A DNA stretch of 40,601 nt from Candidatus Omnitrophota bacterium (GTDB taxonomy: Bacteria > Omnitrophota > Gorgyraeia > 2-01-FULL-45-10). Shown here piece by piece: positions 12,001-17,035 of this stretch (the stretch's first letter is position 1; every line of letters starts with the position of its first letter). The notes beneath the pieces are model-generated. The model had not been told where the DNA came from. It saw only the letters and a list, made by a program, of their open reading frames with translations, and made no database searches. The translations under genes and the position numbers were made by a program. Location: contig JBAZKM010000014.1 in assembly GCA_041650805.1 (NCBI GenBank), forward strand, positions 1 to 40,601, given 5' to 3'.

Positions 12001-14284
12001 TAAGACGCCCTATGGTACGCATGAGGCGTCGTGGACTCATAAGGATTACGGCGAGGCGACAGTCAACTACACCGTGTCGACCGATACTAACAACACCATA
12101 TACCTCGAATCGAAGATAGTCCACGTATGGTCGGCGACGACCGAGTATTCATATGAACCTGAGACGGACAAGGTGAGTTTCAGGAGCTATCTTGTGCGTG
12201 ACGGTTCGATCGCCGGAGCGCGCGACGAGAACGGCACATTCCATACGATCGCGACAAACTGCACGGTTGAGATATACTATGCCAACGGTACGCTCATAAA
12301 GGAATTGAATACCTCCGACGTGAGCGACGCCGGATTCTTCAGTATCACATGGGAAGATACGAACCTGAGCGTCAACGATACCTACAGCGCCATCACCCAG
12401 ATAATGACAGAGACGGGCGGCAGGTTCAGGACGCCGTTCATGCTGAACATAATACCAACCTACACCCTCTATAACGTGAGCGAAAATATCATGGACAAGA
12501 TCGACGTCCCGCTCCGTGATATAAATGCCAGCCTCATGGGCGCGATGCAGAACCAGACGATCACGATACAGGATATGATGGAGAACCAGACGGGGATCAT
12601 CGAGAATAAGACCGAAGAGATGCAGGACTCGATAAATACCACCCTGGGTTCTTTTGAGAACCGCACATACGCGGCCATAACATCGCTCGAATCAGGCGCG
12701 CTCAATATAACGAACGCCAGCGCGGAAGCGTTGACCGCCTCCGCCCAGCTGCAGTCGACCGCGGAGAAGTTCTCCTGGAAAGGGGCCCTATCCCCTGACC
12801 CGGCGCTGGTCGGTGACAACGTGACGCTCTCTATCCAGGGGCCTGCCGAGGCGGATAATTTAACCCTGGTCCCTCTTCTCGATATATACAGTTGGGATAA
12901 TAAGTACATAATCCAATCGGCGCTCGCAAATAATATAACGATCACTCTTACCGAGGCGAATATAAGCGGCGTGATCAGGGTATCGAGTTCGGCCGTCTAT
13001 ACCTACCAGTTCATAGCCGACTCGCGCTTCACGGCCGGTAAGGCGTACACCTATATAGTTAGCGAACCGATCACGGGCGGTATGGTCACCGGCTCAGGTA
13101 TGGTGGAGTCGACGTCGCTCTCCGCGATAGCGGGCCTGGCAGCCGCCGCGCCCGAAGCGGAACGCGTCGCCAAGAAGGCGCTCGACGCCATCAAGGCGGT
13201 AGAGGCCGTCGTGGTGAGTAACGATAATATCAATATAGCGATGACACTGAAGAACCTGAAAGAGTCGGTCGAGTCGCTCCCGATGCAGGCCGCCAAAGAA
13301 GGGTCCTCGACCAAGGATGTCTCCCTTGCCGTCAACCAGATATCGGAGAGGTTAAAGAAGCTGGTGGGCGAAGAGGGGTATGACCTGAAACAGATGCTGG
13401 GCGAGGCGCTGGGCGAATCCCCGACGATAAAAGAGGTGCGGAAGAAGACCGACTCCATAAACAGCATCGTGGACCTCCTGCTCAAGGTATTCGAGGCTAA
13501 GTTCGGCGGGGTCGATTCGCCGATCGTGTCGACGTCGCTCCAGACCGGAAGCGTGAGGTTCAGGATCATAGTCGCGAACCCGTCGAAGGTCAAGAGGCAG
13601 AAGGTGGATATAAAGAATTATATGCCCGAGGAGATAAAGCCGAAAGACGTCCTCGACTCCGGCGGGCTTGACCTGGAGTACGACGCGGAAAAGTCGATAT
13701 ACTATGTCTATAAACCGAATATCGAGCTCGCGCCGGGCGAGATACGCACCTTCGAGGTGGAGGTGGAAGACGTCTGGGTCGTGCCGGATAACAAACTGAA
13801 CGATCTTAAGAATCGTGTCAGCACGATAATGTCCAAACTGGAAAAGACCGAGTACTATGAGAAGGCGAAGGAGATAGCCGATCCCATATACTCGAACCTC
13901 GACACCATAGCCAGGGACCAGGTCGACGAGTCGGTAAGCCGGTCGCAGCATATAGGTATCTACCGGCAGAACCTGCTGACACTGCAGGGCATAAAAGAGG
14001 ATATCGCCAAGATGGAGAAGATACTGGTGACGGCAGGCGGACCCCCGTCCCCGGATATGCTCGCGAAGACGAGGGTAAAAGCGGATGAGCCGACGAAGAC
14101 GATGACATGGATGGTGATATTCATCATAATAACCTTCGTAGGTTTCATGGCGGCGATACTCTTCTTCACGTGGCAGCGGCAGGTCCAGCTCACAAAGGAT
14201 ACCATATCGGCAGCCAGGAAGGCCGCGTTCCCGGAGGCGGGGCCGGATGAATCCGGGCCAAAGGGAAAAGAGCGGGATGGATAA
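2..14284 (+). CDS. Giant modular surface protein with C-terminal membrane anchor (5' partial)
   Basis: The frame is open from base 2 and the residues before the first GTG (base 26) already match the end of a module, so the true start lies upstream. About 39 modules of roughly 100 residues run to about base 11850. Each begins with a P-N-G-x-E-N-W type motif, then I-T-W-T, a Y-S-x-N-N-G-x-x-W strand, a Y-x-W-x-V-P-D turn, V-R-I-x-D and F-x-I. This resembles the Kre9/KNH-like Ig fold of extracellular proteins. About 800 non-repetitive residues follow, including probable coiled coil (about 12480-12780 and 13140-13500) and a beta-rich piece at 13500-13780. One transmembrane helix (about 14104-14172) and a basic tail of some 36 residues end the protein. 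The large N-terminal part is therefore probably outside the inner membrane and the tail cytoplasmic. The ectodomain is rich in Asn, Ser and Thr and poor in Cys. The stop overlaps the next start as TAATG. A role in adhesion or as surface architecture is inference. Confidence 0.9.
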   Translation, partial: ATFPIKGKVTLTRPNDASEIWRINTNQSITWTKQGNMSTVNVYYSTNNGTNWTKVNENPVDAAGGNYTWNLNSSTNASTQAKISVNYTADEANVSDSSENPFKVIRLTVTSPNNGTENWKANSTYKITWTSANIDYVNLYYSLNNGSSYTMIPGADNLTAGDSEFNWSIANNIMTSNNVLVLAEDTGNTSVNDTSNATFAIIPNLTITNPQNGIALIAEDPYNMTWTKTGNYTGNVKLEYSVNGNGTWVAINNSSSSNSPYTWTAVPGDILSEDCYVRITSLANANATDESNAGFYIRGNITVTSPNGDENLQVGNSSNITWTRKGNITTVNIYYSSNDGANWTQLKAGASSPNATGSWQWDMQLNTTTSTQCRINITDPNNEANTWDISNQTFSVIGRLELDNPTNASIVLSYPGYTNISWTRYGGISYVQVRYSNDSGETWPDGKIIAPNISATASPLNWTIPNDISAQLKVKVIDTGNANVTDDSNNTFSIKGGILLIAPNGNENWTVNTSQTIQWKTTGTYIQPILLQYSDNNGTNWTDIDTVMPGGDAEVKNLSWTIPNNISSEARVRAVTQENASTIDVLDGSNGTFKIIGNISLTQPNGGQTWYVNESREIRWNSKGTFPVRIEYSNDSGVSNWAVVNNTVTSYPGLNIYNWTVPDDNSELCIVKVSDNRTIFQSLVTSQSNATFSIRPVISVTQPVSGQNVVAHSGNTPIRWNYTGSTIANVKVQYSLTGTAPWTDIATVNVSNGSNYIWPEVPTTTSTTTKIRVYDVDNANVTNTSDGFNIVGSLMISSPNGGENWTAGSSRQIIWTRYAVSTLNISYSLNNASTWFNINNSFDTSTNTTCTWDIPTDLSVSNLTLIRIQDTSNPDNVSDASNATFNITPDLNILHPEYGDIFRAEDTHYITWSKTGTNLSYVKLEYSTNGGGSWSNVDANATVDNNANYTWVSVDGTILSDTCLIRISDPGKPEVNSTSNSSFSIKGKIILTRPVEAAENWKVGTNQSITWTKQGNMSAVNIYYSTNNGTNWTKINPSPVNCSGGSYTWTLNASTAASEAARISVNYTADEANVSGYSDNPFKVSKLMITTPNLGTENWKAGDTYEITWNASSINKVNVSYSINNGSSWIGIPGAQNISASNQSFNWTIANNTVTSNSALILIEDVSNTTINDTSNATYALIPNFTIIHPQNGDPLIAESSSSITWTKVGNYTGNVKLEYSTDGNATWLPINNSTSSNSPYSWTSVPGDVLSEDCYVRITSLNNANATDDSNSSFYIRGNITVTSPNGFENLQLGNSTNITWTKKGNITTVNIYYSYNNGTNWTQLQAGVNAATGSWQWDIDLNNVTICEGLGLVNITDANNEANTWDASNNTFTMLGKLILTYPSASDIVWTYTGTNTTNITWTKYGGIVNVNLTYDNSSGVTKIINSSTSAAAPKYMWTIPDDIGTNLIVRVMDTGNANVTDISDNPFAIKGSMQVLQPNGSENWTVNTSYAVQWKTKGSYIQPLLIQYSADNATWKGNYSVLAGVDNETKTYNWSVPDDIANTVKVRISTQENASSIDVTDSSDANFSIIGNVTVQSPDGNETWYYNETNNIQWLAKGTVTPVNISYSVNNGSGWTLINNTVTGSTGLNNYSWTVPDENSETCLIRVSDNRTIYKDLVTDDSNAVFKIRPYINMTQPVSGQNVIAHSANTAIRWTSTGTKIDNVSIQYTTNRGVNWTNIETVPVEYGANYTWQPRVPDVTCDNDTIIRAFDTVNNNVTCSTATFNIVGGLQVNDPAGGENWRIGSTSNIITWTSYAINLLNISYSKNNGSSWTNITNNYAANSSSYNWTIPNATIANNTVIVRVQDMANPSIVYSTSNQFNLTADFDITHPEYNDVVIANESYYITWTSKGLNTTDYVILQYSTNNGSNWSYVVPGGNNTTVNSGNYTWDPVPGGVLSNGCLIRITDTNNPNGYNTSNSSFIIRGNISVTRPNTGSEGWQVGDNENVNWTIKGNISLVDVYYSHNNGSNWTKVTPSPVNASNQTWTWPINLSTTTSTTALIKVAEYGNENNVSDISNNTFELRGRLNLLTPSSSGLVLSYNGSSVYNITWEKFGGMTKVRLRYSTDGGQTFPDPYIIQDNLSAGAGTHQWTIPNSIGYNLSVKVEDQDNVVVNDTSNNTFAIKGAMQLLAPNGNESWLKGTQQVAQWKPTGTYPGNVKLEYSNNSGANWSEFALKSAGTDNTTQNANWTIPDDITSTAMVRVITQTGNASIEVNDTSDDLFKIKGGILVTQPDGNETWYVGDTNRQIIWSATGTVNPVKIEYSTDNGGNWTDIPNSHNGTDGTNSFNWTPIPDKKSELCLVKVSDARVAFTGEVTDTSNQTFHINPVIVVTEPHTGQNVEVESGNTSINWTYTGNQLNKVNIDYSTNGGANWTNINTNITAGSGGNGSYTWPQVPVVRTSSAKIRIYDSTNSNITNMSGTFNIVGKLALGQPNGGTQNWEILSNSSSNVVWTAKAVETINIYYSVNGSAGPWNFSKSVSDASNVTSTSFDVPAIATNAARIKVTDSTNENVTSAMSDTDFRFVEKFDITYPENGITLVANSTIDINWTRKSPSAIPQVNLWFYNGTDYSIIAYNVSNNQRYTGWHVPDDVISDVCKIKIESPINANNSNESTPEFAIRGNVTITAPNNGTESWEVGQSYNISWSFVGPIQNITIMYSANGGTNWTEVVSRVPAGNYTNGTGSWSWFINNSTQLSTGARIMVYDPDQPLTEDTNDFNFTIKGAVVLNTPSAANITMRVGEPYNITWTKFGAVQFVNLYYSTEGDNGPWNNITMNISSTPSIYSWQVNDSIGSNVRVKIVDAGNPNNVYNISAHNFTILGKLVLEKPDVGEPDWIYGTQKEIRWKPTGTWTSVKIEGSKNAFINESTTWTIATVDTGSSGDSHSHNITVGDNLTATAKIRISDADPARSADVTDTSTESFKIKGKLEIINPNSGSEVWVAGTQPTNSPVQWVRSGSIANISIEYSPDAGTNWFSVINSTDASNTSFSNWTVPESAVKNNKQAYVRITDISEPTVNDTNDNVFLIRGNVTMTHPAVVDDRLVVNSTYYVNWTKTGVYQPSDKVKIEYNTNDGTYKSTWSAILNSTGDAIEASELSFPMTVPDDLSSNVKVRITRNADPVNVPVAISPQVRIVGNLTITQPTEVDKWLVNESYTVKWQRQGSIANVTISYSTNNGSSWTFITYASGGSGDTGISWTVPNQQGIASAQAQIRVSDTSDSTVNDTSDTFSIIPKFIVNAPVAGQKYLANRETYILWDSMGLNTTGKVHLYYSTNDFNGTNGTHSVEYNVTNDGNYTWMVPDDLSETVKVRITYPEDEMAAYNTSGEFSIIPGLEVISPYSSEFDKWQVATIKQIKWNCTSANLANVKISYSIDSGGNYTYVINSSADNSGPANGTRTYNWSVNNTITAGFRVKVQDSNTNHSDIFNVSPYNSKIIGFINVTSPNGNETYTVNDNFTIFWDHNGSVPNVKVDISRDDFNNSIVILNNSTSNYVGRYDTQIPDYISDTVKVRVTDTADTDASDSSDTYFKIRGAFSVGAPVDGNRWPIGYNSTIVWNTTGNISRVKVIAYSTAGMDDMRFKYTVADPYVIESDYNTSIPNGQTNYSWIVPDNGTTTAKIRIVDYNDSTVYAESSGNFSFIGSFAVVQPNGAENLTAWSTYSINWVPTGSSITEAKILYSINNGSTWDPINETYNNTYLEKGNISVNSGGIITLLENETESITGYPVGSSVGSLRTLYSLNNGTNWTRITSGPVTIRTNATQNVTISVVDGIVNNNGSCQWIVPDNITAGFSTFIRAEDPNDPTVNDTSDAGFKIRGGFVIAAPVGGERWVTSESHTIAWNTTGSIGKAKIIYSRDDFNTSDIACASINCSPGYNEYSWTIPDPLVVYGINDSAIPVAIKVRILDYNDSAVYTDTPDLDMDYYNVNWTLRDFLTGLPIAGGLAVRDDSIGWNDTELGCTVDHPILHKTPYGTHEASWTHKDYGEATVNYTVSTDTNNTIYLESKIVHVWSATTEYSYEPETDKVSFRSYLVRDGSIAGARDENGTFHTIATNCTVEIYYANGTLIKELNTSDVSDAGFFSITWEDTNLSVNDTYSAITQIMTETGGRFRTPFMLNIIPTYTLYNVSENIMDKIDVPLRDINASLMGAMQNQTITIQDMMENQTGIIENKTEEMQDSINTTLGSFENRTYAAITSLESGALNITNASAEALTASAQLQSTAEKFSWKGALSPDPALVGDNVTLSIQGPAEADNLTLVPLLDIYSWDNKYIIQSALANNITITLTEANISGVIRVSSSAVYTYQFIADSRFTAGKAYTYIVSEPITGGMVTGSGMVESTSLSAIAGLAAAAPEAERVAKKALDAIKAVEAVVVSNDNINIAMTLKNLKESVESLPMQAAKEGSSTKDVSLAVNQISERLKKLVGEEGYDLKQMLGEALGESPTIKEVRKKTDSINSIVDLLLKVFEAKFGGVDSPIVSTSLQTGSVRFRIIVANPSKVKRQKVDIKNYMPEEIKPKDVLDSGGLDLEYDAEKSIYYVYKPNIELAPGEIRTFEVEVEDVWVVPDNKLNDLKNRVSTIMSKLEKTEYYEKAKEIADPIYSNLDTIARDQVDESVSRSQHIGIYRQNLLTLQGIKEDIAKMEKILVTAGGPPSPDMLAKTRVKADEPTKTMTWMVIFIIITFVGFMAAILFFTWQRQVQLTKDTISAARKAAFPEAGPDESGPKGKERDG
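26..11850 (+). repeat. About 39 tandem Ig-like modules in a ten-module (980-residue) higher-order repeat
   Basis: Module starts are recognisable at about 26, 321, 611, 899, 1197, 1492, 1793, 2090, 2378 and 2669. The series restarts at 2963 with a module nearly identical to the first (TRP start, then TNQSITWTKQGNMS). Position 23 to position 2963 is 2940 bases, exactly 980 residues. The third series starts at 5906 and has only seven modules, ending at about 7987. Later modules are more diverged. Individual modules match their counterparts ten modules away better than their neighbours; for example the module ending in LSEDCYVRITSL occurs at about 611 and 3551. This shows block duplication of a ten-module unit. 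DNA identity between blocks is visibly eroded, so the duplication is not recent. Confidence 0.85.
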
Positions 14285-14520
14285 TGTTCCTCGACGTCAC
14301 CATGTTAAGCCCGAAGGGTGTCGTCTTCGAAGGGAAGGCGAAGAGCGTCATAGTCCCGGGGGAACAGGGCACATTTGAAGTGATGCCGTTCCACAAGCGA
14401 ATATTGAGCCGCCTCGTTTCCGGGCGGCTTTTTATAGATGAGGCGAGTTTTCCCGTACACAGGGGCATAATAAAGGTCAACCAGAACAGCGTGACTATAA
14501 TCGCGGAGGAGGAGTATTGA
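14284..14520 (+). CDS. atpC: F-type ATPase epsilon subunit, N-terminal beta-sandwich only
   Basis: This 78-residue protein aligns with the epsilon beta-sandwich: VTMLSPKGVVFEG near the start, VIVPGEQGTFEVMPFH in the middle (PG-x-x-G then P-x-H), and a GIIKVNQNSVTII strand at the end. Usual epsilon is about 130-140 residues with two C-terminal helices that can inhibit ATP hydrolysis; these are absent, as the reading frame stops right after the sandwich. The start ATG shares one base with the stop of the giant gene (TAATG), which implies translational coupling. The gene also overlaps atpE by four bases. Canonical operons have epsilon last, after beta; here it is first. The family call is secure; loss of auto-inhibition is inferred from the missing helices. 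Confidence 0.88.
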   Translation: MFLDVTMLSPKGVVFEGKAKSVIVPGEQGTFEVMPFHKRILSRLVSGRLFIDEASFPVHRGIIKVNQNSVTIIAEEEY

Positions 14521-14735
14521 GCCGTAATATAGCCCTCATAATAATATTCGGCCTGTGCATGCTGGGTCCGTGCGCGGTCTTTGCCGCCAGCAGTTACGCC
14601 AGCATAAACGCTCTCGGGAGGAATCCGTCGAGCGCCCCAAAGATATTCACAGCTATGATCCTTGCCCTCGTCTTCTCCGAAGCCCTCGCGATAATCGCCA
14701 TACTGGTAGTATTCCAGCTCTTCAGCGCCGTATGA
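14517..14735 (+). CDS. atpE: F-type ATPase c subunit (rotor ring)
   Basis: This is a 72-residue two-helix hairpin. The polar loop G34-R35-N36-P37 matches the conserved R-[NQ]-P loop that contacts gamma and epsilon. E55 in FSEALAIIA is the ion-binding carboxylate on helix 2. Helix 1 lacks the usual G-x-G-x-G-x-G run; instead it reads CAVFAASSYASINALGRNP, with Ala and Ser at those positions, which may alter helix packing or ring size. The start is TTG, chosen because a strong GGAGGAGG ribosome site lies just upstream (about 14505-14512) and the hairpin begins directly after it; TTGA overlaps the epsilon stop. No additional sodium-binding signature could be assigned with confidence. Confidence 0.88.
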   Translation: MSRNIALIIIFGLCMLGPCAVFAASSYASINALGRNPSSAPKIFTAMILALVFSEALAIIAILVVFQLFSAV

Positions 14736-14791
14736 CCGTCGTCCCAAACGCCTCTTTTTCATCTTATTTGACCAAATTTGCTTAAAGATAT

Positions 14792-14800
14792 GATATAATT
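14792..14800 (+). promoter_or_regulatory. Putative internal extended -10 promoter before the b-delta gene
   Basis: TGATATAAT is a consensus extended -10 (TGnTATAAT). It sits in the only sizeable gap of the ATPase cluster (14736-14829), which is AT-rich compared with its surroundings. TTGACC at 14769-14774 lies 20 bases upstream, too far for an ideal -35. Transcription would start near 14807, giving an untranslated leader of about 29 bases that contains the ribosome site AGAAGGGG. This would allow b-delta, alpha, gamma and beta to be expressed separately from the giant gene, epsilon and c. No terminator hairpin is visible after atpE. Confidence 0.45.
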
Positions 14801-14835
14801 ATCATAATAGCATATAATTAAGAAGGGGTGTGACT

Positions 14836-15570
14836 ATGCTCGTTATCTCGCTCATATTTTTCCAGGTGCTCATATTCGTCGGTATGATATTCGTCCTGAA
14901 GCGTATAATGACCCAGAACGTAGTCCTGGCAACGAAACACCTTGAGGAGATGAACCAGGAGTACGTGAAGAAAGAGGAGCTCGTTGCGAGGCAGCTTGAA
15001 GAGGCAAAAGAAGAGTCGCAAAGCATGATAAACAAGGCCAGGCAGGAAGCGGAGACGATGAAGTCGAAGATAGTGAATGACGCCAGCGCCGAGAGCGAGA
15101 AGGCCATAAACGAGGCGCGCAAAAAGAGCAGCGAGATCATAAGCCAGGCAGACAAGACGCGGGAGCACCTGATACTTGAGATCGACGACAGGGTGGCCAA
15201 AAGCGCCATAGACAAGGCGGCGGAACTGATACACCGCACCCTCCCCGATAAGTTCCGTAAGGGTATACATTCCCAGTGGGTCAGGGACCTTATAGATAAC
15301 GGATTCAGCAGCGTGGAACGCCTTAATATCCAGAAGGATATCAAGGACGTCAGGATCGTCTCAGCTTTTGAGATAGAGAGCGACGAGCGCAGGGACCTCG
15401 TAAAGAAGATAAAGAGCATACTGGGCCGCGAGGCCGAAATGAAGGAAGAGGTCGACCCGAAGATAGTCGCCGGGATCGTGATCCGCATAGGAAACCTTGT
15501 TTTGGACGGGAGCTTAAAGAACAAGATCCAGGAACAGGCCAAGAATGCCAAACACGCAGTCGGTGAATAA
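14836..15570 (+). CDS. atpF: F-type ATPase b subunit fused to delta C-terminal domain
   Basis: The ATG at 14836 is preferred over GTG at 14830 because AGAAGGGG (14821-14828) is seven bases before it. The protein is about 244 residues. Residues 2-22 form one transmembrane helix, followed by about 130 residues of charged heptad-rich coiled coil typical of the b stalk. The last 70 residues match the delta/OSCP C-terminal domain: V-R-I-V-S-A-F, then K-E-E-V-D-P-K-I-V-A-G-I-V-I-R-I-G and LDGSLKNKI. The six-helix delta N-terminal domain, which normally sits on top of F1 and holds the alpha N-termini, is missing: only about 45 residues separate the coiled coil from the C-terminal domain. Mycobacterial b-delta fusions are far longer because they keep it. 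The gene overlaps atpA by 26 bases. Confidence 0.85.
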   Translation: MLVISLIFFQVLIFVGMIFVLKRIMTQNVVLATKHLEEMNQEYVKKEELVARQLEEAKEESQSMINKARQEAETMKSKIVNDASAESEKAINEARKKSSEIISQADKTREHLILEIDDRVAKSAIDKAAELIHRTLPDKFRKGIHSQWVRDLIDNGFSSVERLNIQKDIKDVRIVSAFEIESDERRDLVKKIKSILGREAEMKEEVDPKIVAGIVIRIGNLVLDGSLKNKIQEQAKNAKHAVGE

Positions 15571-17032
15571 AGGGCCGGCAACTACTTTCGAGATAAGGGA
15601 AGTAGGCGAGGTCCAATCCGTAAAGAAGTTCATTGTCATAGCCAGGGGGCTCCCCTCCTGCATAAACGGCCAGATAGTCGAATTCTCGAACGGCACGCTC
15701 GGGCTGGTCATGGGCTTCACCGAGGATAAGGTCCAGATACTCGTCCTCGGGGACGCCTCCAGGATACGCGCGGGGGAGGAGATCTACAATAAAGGCAAAT
15801 CCCTGAATATACCGGTATCGGACGGTTTTGTAGGGCGTATAGTGAACGCGCTCTGCCAGCCGCTTGACGGCGGAAGCCCGATAGAGGCGAAGGATTATTA
15901 TCCTCTCTTCAAGGTGGCGCCCGGCGTCATGGAGCGCGTCCCCGTCAAGGAGACGCTCGAGACAGGCACCCTTATACTCGACGCCATCATACCTATAGCC
16001 AAGGGACAGCGCCAGCTCCTCATAGGGGACCGCCTCACCGGCAAGACGACCGTCGCCGTAGACGCCATACTGAACCAGAAGGGGAAGAATGTCGTCTGTA
16101 TCTACTGCTGTATAGGCAAACCGTATTCATCCCTCCTCAAGATAATGGATACCTTCCGGGAAAATAACGCCTTCGACTTCACCGTAGTCGTAAGCGGCGT
16201 GGCGTCAGTCCCGGTAGGGGAACAGTACCTTGCCCCTTATACCGCCTGCGCGATCGGCGAGTATTTTATGAATAAAGGCAGGGATGTCCTCGTTATATTC
16301 GACGACCTGACGAAACATGCCTGGATATACAGGCAGATATCGCTCCTCCTTGAGAGGGCGCCCGGCAGGGAGGCATATCCCGGGGATATCTTCTACATAC
16401 ACTCGCAGCTGGTCGAGCGCGCCGGATACCTTAAACCGGAACTGGGCGGCGGCTCCATGACCTTCTTCCCTATAGTCGAGATACTCCAGGGCGACGTCAC
16501 CGGCTATATCCCGACGAACCTGATATCGATGACGGACGGCCAGCTCTATTTTTCGACGACGCTCTTCAATAAAGGCATCAAACCGGCCATCGACTTCGGC
16601 CTGTCGGTGTCGCGTATCGGAAATAAGGCGCAGTGGCCGGTCATGAAGGGGCTCAGCAAATCGTTACGTCTCGAGTACTTGCAGTACAAAGAGCTTGTCC
16701 AGATGACGCAGCTGCACGCTACGGGGCTCTCGAAGGAGGCGGAGGCGAAACTCCGGCGGGGCGATGCCATAAACCAGCTCATCGTCCAGGACAAGAATAA
16801 GCCCGTATCGATGGAGGGGGAGATCCTTTATCTTTACGCGCTCAACTCCGGCATCCTCGACGCCCTCTCGACCACGCAGATAAACCAGTTCAAGAGAGAT
16901 ATACTCGAATTCGTCAGCAAGCGTTCCCCGGAATTCTGCGCCAAGGTCCGGGAGACGAAGGAGATGCCTGACGACCTGAAGATGAAAGTGGAAGAGTCCC
17001 TGAAGATGTACCTAAAGATGGCGATAAAGTAA
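15545..17032 (+). CDS. atpA: F-type ATPase alpha subunit
   Basis: This 495-residue protein has the complete alpha fold. Walker A is G161-DRLTGK-T168, with Leu replacing the usual Gln of GDRQTGKT. IFDDLTKHAWIYRQ matches the Walker B region, followed by PGREAYPGDIFYIHS. SVSRIG carries R357, the arginine finger that completes the catalytic site on beta. The N-terminus is short: the first beta-barrel strand starts around residue 14, so the roughly 20-residue amphipathic helix that binds delta in canonical alpha is absent. ATG 15545 lies inside the b-delta gene; no better in-frame start exists (GTG 15563 has no ribosome site and would shorten it further). It is followed three bases later by gamma. 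Confidence 0.95.
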   Translation: MPNTQSVNKGPATTFEIREVGEVQSVKKFIVIARGLPSCINGQIVEFSNGTLGLVMGFTEDKVQILVLGDASRIRAGEEIYNKGKSLNIPVSDGFVGRIVNALCQPLDGGSPIEAKDYYPLFKVAPGVMERVPVKETLETGTLILDAIIPIAKGQRQLLIGDRLTGKTTVAVDAILNQKGKNVVCIYCCIGKPYSSLLKIMDTFRENNAFDFTVVVSGVASVPVGEQYLAPYTACAIGEYFMNKGRDVLVIFDDLTKHAWIYRQISLLLERAPGREAYPGDIFYIHSQLVERAGYLKPELGGGSMTFFPIVEILQGDVTGYIPTNLISMTDGQLYFSTTLFNKGIKPAIDFGLSVSRIGNKAQWPVMKGLSKSLRLEYLQYKELVQMTQLHATGLSKEAEAKLRRGDAINQLIVQDKNKPVSMEGEILYLYALNSGILDALSTTQINQFKRDILEFVSKRSPEFCAKVRETKEMPDDLKMKVEESLKMYLKMAIK

Positions 17033-17035
17033 AGC

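Noticed and set aside
445..13951. Many minus-strand open frames of 60-270 codons opposite the giant gene, the longest at 11312-12124
   Set aside because: They mirror the repetitive plus-strand coding sequence, recur at the same module positions and show no recognisable domains or ribosome sites. They are by-products of codon bias on the other strand.
14190..14785. Overlapping frames around atpC and atpE on both strands
   Set aside because: The epsilon and c subunits are clearly encoded on the plus strand with good ribosome sites; the others have no family features.
14736..14829. Possible hidden subunit a gene in the atpE-atpF gap
   Set aside because: Subunit a needs over 600 bases; this gap is 94 bases and AT-rich with promoter-like sequence.
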